From Hansfordia pulvinata (lineage: Eukaryota; Ascomycota; Sordariomycetes; Xylariales): a stretch of 64,000 nucleotides of DNA. Shown one piece after another: positions 36,738 through 49,700 of this stretch. Positions within the stretch are counted from its first letter, which is position 1. Each line of letters starts with the position of its first letter. The stretch is taken from the NCBI GenBank assembly GCA_006538405.1, contig BJKQ01000013.1, positions 558,001 through 622,000 on the forward strand, in the 5' to 3' direction. The notes under the pieces were generated by a model. The model worked only from the letters and a program-made list of their open reading frames with translations. It searched no databases and was not told the origin of the DNA. The translations under genes were made by a program, and so were the position numbers.

Positions 36738-38866
36738 TCACCGCCAGTCCCGCTCGACATCCAAGATGCCCGTGCTGACCGTCCCGCTGCTACTGACATC
36801 AGACGCCCAGCTGCCCGACCGCCCTTTCTGCCCTTCCCAGGCGCGACCACCAACACCATCACCACCGCCATCGCTCCACCAAGAGTCACCGTCACCAGGC
36901 CCGCCGAACAGCCCCATTGGCGCGAGCGGCGGCAGGCTCGGCGCCTTCTCCCTCTCCCTCTCCCCCTTCCCCCCCTCCTCTCCCCCCTCCTCGTCGTGTT
37001 GCTGTCCCCGGGCCCCACCGCCGACGAGCGCAGGCGAGCTGTTGCTGGCACCGGCCGACGACGACCCCGCCCACGGCATCTTCGGGGAGGATGAGGGCGG
37101 GGCGATTGGAGGGCAGGAGCCGCCGTCGTCGCCGCCCTGCCGCCGTCCGCGGACCGCGCGCGCGCGGCGCCGGGAGTCGGTGGCAGCGGGATGTCGGGCG
37201 GCTTGGAGGCGGGCGGGCCGGCGGCGAGGGCTGCTCTCCGGGCTGCTGCTGCTGCGGCTGTGGCGGTGGATGAGTCTTCTCCTCCTTTTGCTCCTCCTCC
37301 TCCCCCTCCGCTTTCTATCTGCTGAGGCTGCGGTGGGACTCTTTGCGGCGTCGCCCTCTGCTTCGCCCTCTGCTTCGGGGTGCGCTGCTGGCGGTGCGGT
37401 GACGGAGGGGTCCCGGGAGGGGTGGACGGGGCGGCGGCGCCGGGGAAGAGGGACGTCGTCGCCGTCATCGCCGTCGTCGTCTCCGGGGCAACGGAGGCCT
37501 TGCGCCGGTGCTGTGGCTGCCGCTCTCCCCCCTTCCCGCTCGCCTGCGTCCCGCGCGTGCCCTTCTCCCGCCCCGACCCCGCGTCCACGGCGACGGCTGC
37601 CGACAACGCTGTCCCGATAGGCGCGGGGCCCGCGTCGGTCGCAGGGAACCCTTGCGTTGATATCTCCGTCGACGATGACGACGACGACGCTGCACCCGCG
37701 GCCCCGCGCGCCTCCGCCTGCTGCTGCTGCTGCTGCTGAACCAGGGAGTACGCCGACGTCGACCCGGCGGGCCCAGCGCGCACCTCGCCCAGCAGCGCGT
37801 GGTAAAGGCGGTCGTGCTGCGCGCTCGGGCGGCGGGAGCGGCACCACCCGGCGCCTACTCCCGCCCCAACCGCGGCGCCGGCCTCGACGGCGGGCGTGGT
37901 CGGCACCGGCGACGAAGACGAGGACCAGCCGGCTACCCCGCCACCGCCGCCGCCCTCCGTGGCCGTAGCGGCGCCGCCGCGGTGAAGAGGGGGTATAGAC
38001 AGCCGAGCCACGCTGCCGGTCCTAAAGGCGGCAGAGGGTCTCTTTGCCATCGTCGTGGTGGTTATAGTGGCGGTCCCTTGAACGGACGACGAAGGCAGCG
38101 GCGGCGGCAGCGGCGGCGGCGTGCCCGGGTGCTGACCGTTGTCGCGTGTCTCCTCTCTGCTGCGGCTCCGGCTCCTCGCACTCCCGGCCCCGCGACGACC
38201 GCGGCCGCGCAGGCGCACGCTGCCTTTTCCCGCCGCCGCTCCCCGTCGCTTCCGGCGGACACACAGGAAGATGAGCAGGCCCAGCAGCAGGGCGCCCGAA
38301 AGGCTGCCGGTGACGGCGGCGGCGGTGCGGCTCGCCGCGGGCCGCGCGTCTTTCATGTAGGCGTCGGGGCCGCCGACACGGTTCTCGTTCTGGTTCTCGT
38401 CGAGGCCGTCGCCGCCGTCGTCGTTTTCGTTGTCGTTGTCGTTGTCGTAGTAGTTGTTATTATTCTCGTGGATCAGGTCGCTGAGGCTCGGCGCCGTCGT
38501 CGGCTCGGCGGAGTCCTGAGGGCTCACTGCGGCTGCGGCGTCGTCGTGATCGGTGCCTGGTGTCGTGCTCGTCGTCGGGTCGTCCTCCTCGAGGAGGGAG
38601 GTCCCCGTCTTCGCGTCTCCGTGCTCGGTGTCGACGCCGCCGATGAACCCGGGCCCGGGGGGTTCGCCCTGGCCCTGGCCCGGGCCCCGGCCGCCGTCGC
38701 CGTAGCCGTCGCAGTCGGGTAGGGGGTCCCAGGCGTCGTCGTCGTCGGAGGCCGCTCCCGCGCCGCCGGCCGCCGCCACGGTCGTCGTGATCGTGAGGGT
38801 CGTCGTGGACAGCATGTGCGTCGTTGTCGTCGTCGTCGTCGTCTGCTCTGCGCCGAGTAGGTCCAT
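36738..38866 (-). CDS. Hypothetical single-pass membrane protein with Thr-rich and Asp/Asn-rich ectodomain; one apparent 1-base deletion
   Basis: A low-complexity protein of about 709 residues, not assigned to a named family. From MDLLGAEQ come a polythreonine stretch, a Thr/Ala segment with WDPLPDCDG, a long acidic Asn/Asp region (ENNNNYYDNDNDNENDD), then one membrane helix (about residues 190-212, AVTGSLSGALLLGLLIFLCV) followed by a stop-transfer RRKRRG. The cytoplasmic part is Ser/Pro/Gln-rich. This resembles Wsc/Mid2-like sensors in architecture only. No signal peptide is evident, so an upstream exon may be missing. The C-terminus changes frame somewhere in 37085-37165. The continuation that reads PKMPWAGSS and ends GTVSTGILDVERDWR is the protein-like one, consistent with one missing base. 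A plus-strand frame opposite is a shadow. Confidence 0.6.
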
Positions 38867-39010
38867 GGTCGCACCGGCGAGGCCTCTGGCTCGGGAAGGG
38901 GCAAGGGGCAACCGCTCGTCTCTCGTGCTATCGCGTCAGCCCTGCCAGCGGCGTTGCTGCAAACCTCGCTTCTGGTGAGCTGATCTGCACCGGGCCGATG
39001 AGACTGGGCT

Positions 39011-39038
39011 CTCCTCTTCTCTTCTCTTCTCTTCTCTT
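39011..39038. repeat. CTCTT pentanucleotide microsatellite
   Basis: About five consecutive cttct units in the 5' region upstream of the membrane-protein gene. Confidence 0.85.
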
Positions 39039-39510
39039 GTCCACTGATGAGTGGTTGACGGCAGTTGATGAAAAGCGGCCGCCGCAGACCCGGCGCCGCC
39101 GCCTGCCTGATCTTGCGAGCGAAACACACCATCTCGAGATGGCGACAAAGAGCTGGGCTGGTCACAAAGAGGCAATTGGCGGCGGCGAGGCGTTGGCCGG
39201 AAACGTAGTCGAAATGCGCTCATTGTCCCTCAAGGCAAAGGAAGAGCACGCTCAAGCCGGACAACACAATGGAAGCCGGCCTCTGGGCGCCAGGCCGATC
39301 CGAGGGCTTGCTGGATCGAAGGCATCGTCACCAGTCGGATCAGGAGGATAACGCGAGAGCGGGAGATGCTGCGACAACCGTGAGAACAAAGACTCGCCCA
39401 CGGGGAGAGCCAATGCCGCATTCTAGAAGACGGTCAAAGCAATCGCAACACACTCAAGAGCCGCATCTAGGCTTTCATACTACGTGGGCACCGATCTCTC
39501 TATGTAATCA

Positions 39511-39620
39511 CCCCAGATCTCTGGTATCACCGCCTATCAGCAGGAATGTGCCCCTATCAGCGAGACCCCAGATCTCTGGTATCACCGCCTATCAGCAGGA
39601 ATGTGCCCCTATCAGCGAGA
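39511..39620. repeat. Perfect 55-bp tandem duplication
   Basis: Copies 39511-39565 and 39566-39620 are identical. Each starts ccccagatctctggtatc and ends cctatcagcgaga. The element CCTATCAGC also occurs twice within each unit. Confidence 0.95.
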
Positions 39621-42600
39621 CCCGGGATAGGTCGAGATAAGCTTGCTTTAGCGGCAGCGCAGGATGGCCCGTTCGTCGACATCTATCATCTTTGCAGGGC
39701 ACGGCGGCCGCTGATTTGCGAATGGCTTGCGACCTGTGCCGTTTTGCTTATTTGCCAGGGCTGCCTATCGCTTCTACTCTACTTGGCACACGTTGCCATC
39801 TATTTCTCGAACACGGCGGCTTCGATCAGGGTCTCTGCGGCAGCGGTCCACGCCGCCCCAGGAACCACGGCAGGTTTCTGTAGAGGCACCGAAAATAGGC
39901 TGCAAAGCACAAAGCCCGAGCCAGACTGCGGGCGCGAGGCAGACAGATCCTGCTAGTAGCGATAACCGTGAAAGCCAGCTGGCCCTTCTCACAGAAAACT
40001 CGCACACATCGCGAATGGAGCACGTCGAACACCGGCGAGGCAAAGGGCGCCAAAGAAAACAGCGCACGGCGGGCGGAGCTGACAAGCGCAATCATGCCAG
40101 TCGGGCAACTGCTCGTTCGTGGCTTTCGCGCAGTCGAGCCCGATTGGCCAGGACAGAAAATGGGCGGTAGGCGAGGTGAGCTGCCTCGAGGGCACGCTCA
40201 CACGCACGCACGTACGTACGCATGCACGCACGCACCGGCAGGGCCTGACCGAGGCGAAAAAGAGAAGGCTGGCGAGGGAAATGGCAAATATCCCGTGGGC
40301 ACGGTACCCCTGAGGGTAACCCCCGCGAGGGCGAGGGCGAGGGCTCGAGGGCCACCCACGCGAAGGCCCGGGCAGCCCGTGGCAGCGAAGCCCCGAAAGA
40401 GAGAGAAGAGAGAGGGAGAGTTGGGGCGATTAAGAGAGAGAGGCAGGCAGAGGCTACGACCAGCTGCGCACGTAACGGGCGCAACTTCGCATCGAGCGAT
40501 ACTGGGACAGCTGAGTGGCGACAGCAGGGGCAGTGGCGATGCGCATGCGCGGTGAGACTCACTCAGGTCGTACGGGCTGTCGGGTCGCAGGCGGCCATTG
40601 TCTTCGTCGTCGTCGCCCAGCCGGCGCCACTCGCGAGCAGGCGGCAGGGCAAGAGAGGCACTCATATTGACGAGTGGGTAGGCCGGGGCGGGACGGGACG
40701 GCCACGGCGGCGATGGGGGCGGCGGCGTCGTTGTCGTCGTCGTTGTCGTCGTCGACGACGCAGAAGCAAGCTGCAGAGGGCGTACCAGATGTAGGTCCCT
40801 ACCTCCCGTGTACTTGGTCGTGCCCGTAGCGGCGGTCCTCGTACGTGGGTAGACTGCAGATCCAATGGATGGGACTCGCTGGTACGGTGATGGTAAGCGG
40901 GCCAGCCGCAGCGCGCGCTGCAGCTATGACGGCGGTTGTGGACGATGGGCGAGGCCCGCCTGGCGAGCGAGTGCGTTGTGATCGGCAGCAATGACGGTGC
41001 CTCGCATTCGGCGGCGAGCCCGCCGCCGCCAGTGGCTGCTGCCGATCCGACGGCCTGCAGCTGCGCACCTGCGCTAGAAGACCGCCAGCATCGGCGCATC
41101 TACGAGTGCCTTAGGTACGAGACTTCCGTTGGACCCGTACCTCTCCAGCTACATGTACCTACGCGATAGGTACCCTAGCATATCCTGAATGTACCGTGGG
41201 TGCCCCAGGGCTGCGCTGCGCTGCACTGCACGCAGCTGTAGGTCGGGTCGGGTGCATTTCTGGCGCATTGCGCACTTTGAGTTGTGTGTCTCGTTCGGTT
41301 ACAGGTAGGGGCTGACTCTGGCCGCAGGGGCCCGGCCTTTCAGGACACTATTCGTCCGGCCCTGTACTCGGGCACGAGAGAAGCTGGAGAGGGCTGGGAA
41401 AGGGCAAATAATCTACCTTATGTGAGGCGCCCCCCGATGCGGTCGATTGCTTTGCTTGAGCACCTCAGATACTGTTTTTGTATGCTCTCGTATCTGAAAC
41501 ATACACATCCATTGCGCAGAGAAAGGTACCTACTCGACTCCTTCTGCCTTCAGTCGGGACCTACCTACCCAAAATCCAAAATGCAAATCTTCGCCAGAGG
41601 ACTTTTATTAGGGCAGATACATGCATGTGCCTTTATTTTCAGGGTCTTGCACGGACACAGCCGAGTACCCACAAGGTGCTGCTGGCCCTGGCAAGGTACA
41701 AGACGGTGCAAGCTGGATCAGAGTACATGGAGCCCACCCAAGGTACCTACCTTTCGCACACCCTTCGAGTCCGCCATCCCACGCTCGTGGCGCAACTTGG
41801 AACTGACTCGTCATTCTGGCGCTGTGGGGTGCCCGCTGACTTCGACCTCGAGCTGGAGGAGGCTGTCTACCACCATCAACTCTCGACACGCGCGCGCACC
41901 TACCCGTCGCTCCGCGCCAGCCGTGTCGTCTCGTCCTCACCGAGCCCGGCCGTCGCTACCACTCCTGCGCGTCTTCGGCGGCATCTACTCCGTACGCGTA
42001 CGCGTACTCGCACGAGCCCAGACGCTGCTGCCCCGGTGTTGAGCCGGCCCTCCACCCCACGGGCCAGAGAGCCCAAGTCGCGACTCGTCCCGTTGGCAGG
42101 ACCCTTGCTGCAGCCGACCGCGCCTTCAACCCAGTGGAGAGGTCGCCGGCAGCCGGGGCTCAGAGGACGGGCGGCCTCGGGATCACGAGTCTGTGCAAGG
42201 ACTCGTGGGACGAGTCCCTACGATTCCTTGCTCCATAGGTAGGGACTCGTCCTTGGTATGAACATGTCGTGCAAAGCCGCCGCTGCTTGTACGACCATGG
42301 CTCCCCCGCACCCCTACTTGCACGCACGTCCTATCACACGAGCCCGGCAGGTTGCACGTCCAAGCGCCAGCCTCACGACACTCTCGACCACCTCGACCAT
42401 CTCGTCCCGTCTATATGAGGCCGGCTGCTTCGACACATGCGAAGCCACTGCGACATGGGCCATCTCAAACACCTCGAGGATCCGCTTCGAGGACGCGCGC
42501 TCATGATTTGCTTTGGAGCTACTCGTAAACATCCTTACACCCCCATCCCGAGGCCCCCCGGCTGGAGGGAAGGGGGGGGGTTGCAATTGGGTCTGAAGCT

Positions 42601-43145
42601 GGTGGCGGGCCAGCCTCCTTGCCGCATTCACGGGGTGCCATGCCGTGGGGGAGACCGGGAGAGGTCTGAGTAGACGCAGAGGTAGGCTCAGAGAGGCAGA
42701 CTCCGCGACGGCGAGACGCGCCGCCACGCTGGCTCGCCGCCGCGCCCCCCGCTTCGCCTCTCGGGAGAACTCTGTCGGGGCTCGCGAAACCTCGAATTCG
42801 CCTGCACGCTGCTGCTCGTTCTCTTTACTTACACCCGACGCAGGACTCGCAGCACGGCGGAATCGGCACACGCGGTTTCGCCACGCAGCCATGCCGCGGG
42901 ACCAGCTCTCTGGAGCCGAGCGGTCAGGGCAAGTAAAGCCATGGTGGTGGAATGCGGTCCCGGTCAATCTATCGGTGCCTCATCTGTCACGGCCGCATCT
43001 ACGAGTATAACGGTGACAACTTCGCGTTAGTCAGGTATCTGGCTGTTGCTTTAGCAGCATGCAGCAGCGGCATCCCGACCAGGGGGGATGGGCATCGCGG
43101 ACCAGCTGCTCACGCCCGGGGCTCTCCAGATGAATGGCCCACGAG

Positions 43146-43169
43146 CCCCCCCCCCCCCCCCCCCCCCCC
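43146..43169. repeat. Poly-C homopolymer (24 bases)
   Basis: Uninterrupted run of C in a gene-poor region. The true length is uncertain. Confidence 0.8.
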
Positions 43170-44424
43170 AGCAGAGCCAGGCCAGGCAATGTGAGCCGCG
43201 GTTTGGATGCGACAAGGGGGGGACTCTCGGCGGCGCACCACCTTGTTCAATACGGCTTGCCGCCCTTCATGCTGCATCTCCCGGGGCTGGAAGACCGGCT
43301 GGCCCGCCGGCGTCTTAGCCCTGGCTCGTGTGCAGCAGCAAGGGTCGAGGCGTGCGAGGGTTGAGTGTGGGGGTCAGCGGCGGCCGTGTCGCATGCTGAG
43401 TGAGATGTCCGCAGTACAAGCTCGCGCACATCGCATGGTGGGGTGCGGTCGTGGATGGGCGGCCGACAGCGGCGTGATTGGCCCGTCATTTCACATCCGA
43501 TGCCCACAGGCTATGTGCCTTTCTCTTCAACCTGCACGAGATGTGGCGCAACCTGGGAGCCACCCTCTCCCTCCCCATCCCGTCCTCGCCCTCGCCCTTA
43601 TTTTCGTATATACTACCTTATTATCCGACCCATACGGGCACGCTCGTCTCTTCCGCACATGCAGCGGCCGGCATTATTGGCTGGCCGGCTCAGATGCCAT
43701 GCGACCTGAATAGAAAGGGGGGGCGAGCACGGCAAGAAGGAGACGCCACGCGCCTGTCGGTGTGGTCGTCGCCGGCGCTTGGTGAAAATGCATGCCCGCA
43801 GTACGCAGGTTTCCCCCATCTTGGGACAATGTCGGTCTTCGGGTCGAGTCAGATCCAGAGACTGGGCTAACAAGGCCGCCGAGAGCCACTTGCTCGTGCT
43901 AGAGCCAACAGCGGAAGCACGCTTTTTGGTGCCACCCCGCTGTCCATCCCCGTGCCTCCCCCCTTTTGAGGCATACTCGTAGCTGCTTTCACGTGAAGAC
44001 CCAGACCCAAGGTGTGGCAGCAGATGAGGTCTGGAATCACTCGCCTTGAGCTTGGCAGCATACGAGTTGTGATGCGCCGGCGGGCTGTCGCGGTCTTGGG
44101 AACCCCCCCCCGGGCGATAATTAAGCGCGCTGTGCTTCTCGCTCTACCGGGGCCGGACCTGCGTGTACGGATACCCGTGCAGCGTGCGCGCCTGGAGCCA
44201 TCGCCCCTCTCTCCCCATAATACCCGTACGCAACTAACTAGCTGGCTTGGTATTTATATCTTCCCAAGCTTTCTCTCGGCGGCGGCCGGCCTCGTCACGA
44301 GGCGGCTCACGCGGCGTGGCCTCCAGTGCGCTAGCAGCAAGGCCTATCCTACTAATAACTTGGTTCCGGCCCGACCGCGTGGCTCTTTCTAATAAGGGCG
44401 GACGCTGATGAGTTGCGGCCCCCC

Positions 44425-44464
44425 TCCCAGTCTGCGAGGAGGGGTCCCAGTCTGTGAGGAGGAG
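44425..44464. repeat. 20-bp tandem duplication
   Basis: Two adjacent units of the form tcccagtctgYgaggaggRg, differing at two positions. Confidence 0.85.
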
Positions 44465-45669
44465 TCGCGCGCCGTGGTGAAGAAGATCTGCTACTTTCAT
44501 CATAACCACCCAACCGCCAGAAAGATCGCCAACCACTGATGCCACCAGCACCTCCCATCTCTCAACGTCCCACGGCCTTTTCCTGGCTCATCCCTCGAGA
44601 CGTTGCTGTCAGATTATCCCCCCGGGTGGGCGAGGCGATGCGATGGGGTGCCGCACAGAGGCGAGCGGTTGCGGCGTGCCCGGGGTAAATAGGCGAAGCC
44701 TGTGGGCATGTCCTGGTCAGTCAAGAATCGATCTGGACCACCGCTGCGATCTTCGCCTCTGCTGGGTGGGCGGCCGTTGCGGAACCAGGCATGAAGCGTG
44801 GCAAAAGCGGCCATGCCCCTGGTCGGGAGTTTTCTTCTTTTCCAAGAGGACCTTCTTCCAAACCCGCATTTCTTTCTTCCCTGCTACCCCTTTCGTCTGC
44901 CATTTGTTACGGGTATTCCAGGTCGTCCTGTCGGCGTTCTTTCACCAGGGGGCGAGCTGACCCCATGCCGGCAAATAAGGTGTAGGTGCGGTACAGAAGA
45001 GTCATTTGTGCCAGTGATCTAGGTACATACCTCGCAGCCAGGACATGCGTGTAGGTACTCGTAGAGGCGGCTTCCTAAGCAAGCGGAACTTGTGATATCA
45101 CCTTAGACCGCCGCTATGAGTACTCGGCGTACACACCGATGTCAGTTCAGGGCCTGGGGTCATGACCTACAGTCCGGAGCACCCGTACCCGTCGATTCCG
45201 CCCTGCTTATGGCAAGCCGCCGACCCGACGTTGCCCAGGTGTGGGAACGGGAGGACGGCCCAGCTTGCGGTCTCGTAAAACCCGGGCCCTTTCAACAGCA
45301 CCACCACCACCGCCAGCCGACCCTTTCCCTGCCTACATGTAGAAAAGAGACTGGAGGCGCAAGCTACCCAATATGTTGGGTTAGAAAAGTCACCCTGCTC
45401 CCGCGCTAGACTACTACCTACCCTACCTTACCTACTCGCAGGAGTTATTGGCAAGCCTGGACGCATACTGGGAAGTGCTCCGTATGCCCTGCTCGGGAGC
45501 TTTCGGAACGGAATGCTTCGGCCTAGCGAAGTACCTACGGGTGGCATTGCAGCCGCCGCCCGCCGCCCGGCCACGCTCAGCCGACGAGGGGCGCTTGGGA
45601 CGCGACGATGCGTCGAGGGAGACGAGGCGTGGGCAGACAACGGCGACCGTCGGTAGAGACCGCGACACG

Positions 45670-45672
<3 letters not shown>

Positions 45673-45700
<28 letters not shown>
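45673..45700. repeat. CT dinucleotide microsatellite
   Basis: Fourteen uninterrupted CT units. Confidence 0.9.
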
Positions 45701-46738
45701 GCGTCTATCACTCGTCTCTCTACGACCCTGCTTTGACATCCACGCGCTCATCTCAAACCACGACGCCTACTCTCTCATCTCTCTCCCCCAACGTGTCGCT
45801 ATGAAAGCCGAGCGGGTTTGCAGAACGCGACTTGACTGCGAAATCGCGGCGGGCGGGACTACGTGCACTCGTACTGGAGCGGCCCGCCTCCGGGCAGACC
45901 CCGGCCGGGCTATAGCTGCCACTTTCTCGGCCAAATAATATGGAGGAGGAAGCAGTACGCGTTCGCGGGCTGTGCGTGGGCGGGACTCGTCAGCCGTCGA
46001 CGACGGGCCCTTGGCCTCCATCCAGCCTGAGACTGCCGGTAATTCACCAAGAATGAAGGGACATGGCCCGGAACATGGGGCAGTTTCTCACGAGTACTTC
46101 CCGGTATGGATATCGATGTGCCAGACGTGTTCCTCGTAGGCAGACTCGAGAAGAGAGGAGGGGGCGAAACCTCTTCCAGGTGGCAGGGGGGGTTGGTCAC
46201 GGTGGTGTGCGGGCGTTGATCACAGCCAACCTTTTACGAGTACCGAGTACGCGTGTAGTCCGTGGGTGCTTTCCAAAGCTCGTTACTCGAGGTACATGGA
46301 GGTCAAGGCAAAACCCCCACACGCCATCCATGTCGCGTGCCCCTCATGCTTGCCCCTTGGTCGTTCTCGCTTTTTAGCTCTCTTCTTTTCTCATGTCTGA
46401 TTTTTTTGTCTGTCTTTCTTTTTTGCGTGGTTATTCCCGGTGGGGGGGGGGGGGGGTGTTACCTTGTGGCGAACCTCCGTTTCGCAAAGTTGCCCAAGTA
46501 CCCCGACTCGCCAACGCAGTGGGGAGGGACACTTCTCCCACCTCGAACTGTTCCCCGAGACGGAGAGAGGGAAAACGCGTGCATGTATCCGAACCAATGC
46601 TTGGACTCGCTTTACTAAAGTTGCGCGCGCCACACCCTCCGCCCCCCGCCATTGGGTTGGATCTCGGCTGGGGCCAAAGCCACTTGCTCCTCCTCCAGCT
46701 TCGCACGCGTGCTGTCAGCGCCGAGCCCCAGGAAAGCG

Positions 46739-46796
46739 GCGACGGCGACGGCGACGGCGACCGCGACGGCGACCGCGACCGCGACCGCGATGGCGA
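46739..46796. repeat. GGCGAC/CGCGAC hexanucleotide repeat
   Basis: About nine consecutive six-base units with C/G interchange. In one frame they encode Gly-Asp and Arg-Asp dipeptides, which creates spurious open frames. Confidence 0.85.
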
Positions 46797-49700
46797 GTGG
46801 CCGGCCGGCTGGAAGCGTTGCAGAGAACCGAGATTGGGTGCCTCGGGCTTGCCATGCGTGCTGCAAGAGCCCCCTCGGCGGACAGGCCGCAGGCAACTCA
46901 TGTGGGTTGGCGGTTCAGTTAGCACAGATACTCGTAGAGAGAAGGGCGCACAGGCACGCGCACCCTGTTCCGGCTGCTACGTCAGATCTGACCTTCTGGT
47001 GACGGGCGCGGCTTGAGTGCAGGTGGGTGTCCGTGCGACGCATACTCGTACAATAGTACATACATATGTATGTAGTGTGTTGAGTGCTGTGCTCGTGAGC
47101 AACGTGGGGAGGGTACATGTGTCTTGCGTACTGTCCTTCACCCGACACAGCGCGTGTCACCCCCACCAGCACACCACTTCGGGCTATACGGTCTCACCTC
47201 ACCTCACTTCAGCAGCACCAGTACGAGTATGTCGCCGCGGTGCCGGCAAATGTGCCTACGAGTACTTGAGCAGGGGGGTGCGAAAGGTTTCCCTTTATTA
47301 GAGGAGCGAGTGAGAGTAATGAGAGGGTGGGGGGAAGAGAGAGAGAAAGAGAGAGAAGAGGTGTACTCTTATGTGTGTGTGTGGTGTCTGTCTGTCTGTC
47401 TGCCTGTCTGTGTGCCGGCCAGGATCATCACCCCGCTGGGGGTCGGTCAGCTACCCTACTGGTTGCGGGAGACAGCCGCGTGCCCAATTTCAGCAGGCCA
47501 TCGCCCAGTGTTGCGGTGAACCCCCACTGAGATGAGGGTTGACAGCGGGCAGGGGTTTGGTTGACGGTGCCAGTACGGAGGCGTGGGAGGCACGGAGGTG
47601 GGAGGGCAGAGTCTGAGAGAGGCTCTGCAGTGCAGGGTAGCAATAAATAAAATAACCCTGAGCCTTTGCCTGCCGATCTTGGCCGCATTCCGGCCGCCCG
47701 CAGCACTGCTGTGGCGCCCTCGGTACGTGGGCCAAGACTTTGCGGGTGCCACTTGCGGTATGCCGGAACGGCCTTGATCTCTGAGGTACAAAGGTAGGTT
47801 GACATAATAGAGAGACACGGGCACAGACACAGACACAGACAGACATCACAATAGAAGAGCTCTGTGTAGGTAGGTAGGTAGGTCGGCAGGTAGATTCCAA
47901 CACGGCAAATGCCTCCCGCTTCCTCTTCGAAGGCGCTGTGCAGCGCAGAAATGTATTGACAGTGTTGGAGGCACGAGTTTGCACGATCATCGTGTGCGAA
48001 GCATGCCCGTCGACACGCGACAGGCACCAACTCGATGTCGACTTGAGGACCCTGGCCGCGCAACCTAGCCGGGATACTTCCAGGCCTTCCATCGAAGGTG
48101 GATTGGTGAAAGTGCGCGTATGTTACTCGTAGGTAGGTTAGGTGGCAGGGAGGCTTTTCCCGTGCCTGCAGATGGATACCCTACCTTGCCCGGACGATGC
48201 CTGCTCTTGCTACGAGAACATACATACTCGTACCTAAAAGATCGTCTTTGCCGAGTGTCCATGAGTACGACCACACATGCCTGAGTTACTGACGCCCTCG
48301 TAGCTGCGGCCTGGTATGCACAGGCATGGACCCGCGGTGCGCGTACGGAGCACCCAGGGCGTCGAGTCGGCCCATGCTTTGTGCGACGAGGGTTGGCTAC
48401 CGACGACGGGCCCGCTGCGGATTGCTCAGCGGCGTCGGTGGGGGAGGAGTTATACTCGGACATTGACCCTGCCGTCAGCCCAGGTCCGGGATGCCCATCA
48501 CGTTTCCAAATGGGGACGGTACAGGTGGGTAGCCAGACTCGAGGACGCCGACGAGGTGGAATTCGAAGCGTTCACGCGTCCACCCAGCTGCCACTGACGC
48601 CGAGGCGTCAGTGTTTCGCGCCTGCTCCCCAGCCGATCCCTCTCCAGCCTGGAGGAGGAGTCGGGGCGAAGAGCACCCGGGCCCAATCAAAGCCGGGAGG
48701 TCAGGTACCGACCATATCTGGGACTTGGACACCTGGTCCTGCTCATTCCGTGACTCACGTACCTCCCCTGCAGTCGCTGCTAAGGCTAGGTACGAGTAGT
48801 CAGGCGTTCATGTGCGCGCGTTCAGTGTACCTGCGCCGCTCCTCCACATCCTACGAGGTACCCGAGACGGATGCATGTATCTGCGATACTTGCTGCTCTC
48901 GTACCTACCGGCGCTGCTGGTCAGGTTCGTCAGTGTCGGGCGCCCACTCTTTGACGCTCCAGTCGCACCAACCGACAATTGACGAACCCACCACGTACCA
49001 CCCGACATCATTGCCCGCCACCACCACCCCCATAGCCGTTTGCCAACCGCATCAGCCTTCCCGATCAAAGTGGTTGCGCAACCGCTGTTTTACGACGGAT
49101 TCCATAGCTCCATTGCAAGCACAAGCACGATTCCCGCCTTCTGCATCGAAACCACTCCTGCAGGAGAGCAGGGCAGCACAGAAGAGAATCGATCGGGTCA
49201 AGGCAGACGGGCACCACAGCATCCAGACAGACCATAACCAGCGGAGGATCAAGCAACTCCAAATACCCCCCCGAGCTCCCATTACCCACAAATGCTGCTC
49301 AGCGAGCGACCTCCATTGTAGCAACTCCAGAGTCGATCAGGGTCGCGGCATGACACAAGAGGGAACACCGACACCGACGCACCCGCCCAGACACCCATGT
49401 GCCCACGGCCGCCTGATGACTGACGACTGGCAACTTGACTGACATTCATCTTGCCCGCGATTCACTCTGATTTCCCCAGGCCCCCTCCCCACTCTACTGT
49501 CGCGACCGACCCGGCCTTTCTGCACCGCACTCGCACTTCCCACGACGCACGCAAACTTGGGACTGCCTCTGCTCACCTCACCTCGCCTCACTCGACCTGC
49601 TGCTTTGCCAGCCGGGCAAGACCGCCCGACACCCGCTGGCCAATAATCCAGCCTGAGTGGCTGCGGAGCACAGGGTTCGAGGGGGCCCACGCGTGGCAGC

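Noticed and set aside
37799..38722. 307-codon plus-strand frame rich in Val, Arg and Gly
   Set aside because: It is the shadow of the low-complexity membrane-protein gene on the minus strand.
39511..39620. Transposon terminal repeats
   Set aside because: Copies are directly adjacent with no element between them and no transposase frame nearby.
48381..49442. 353-codon plus-strand open frame upstream of areA
   Set aside because: No recognisable domain, and competing frames on both strands. Kept only as part of the areA upstream finding.
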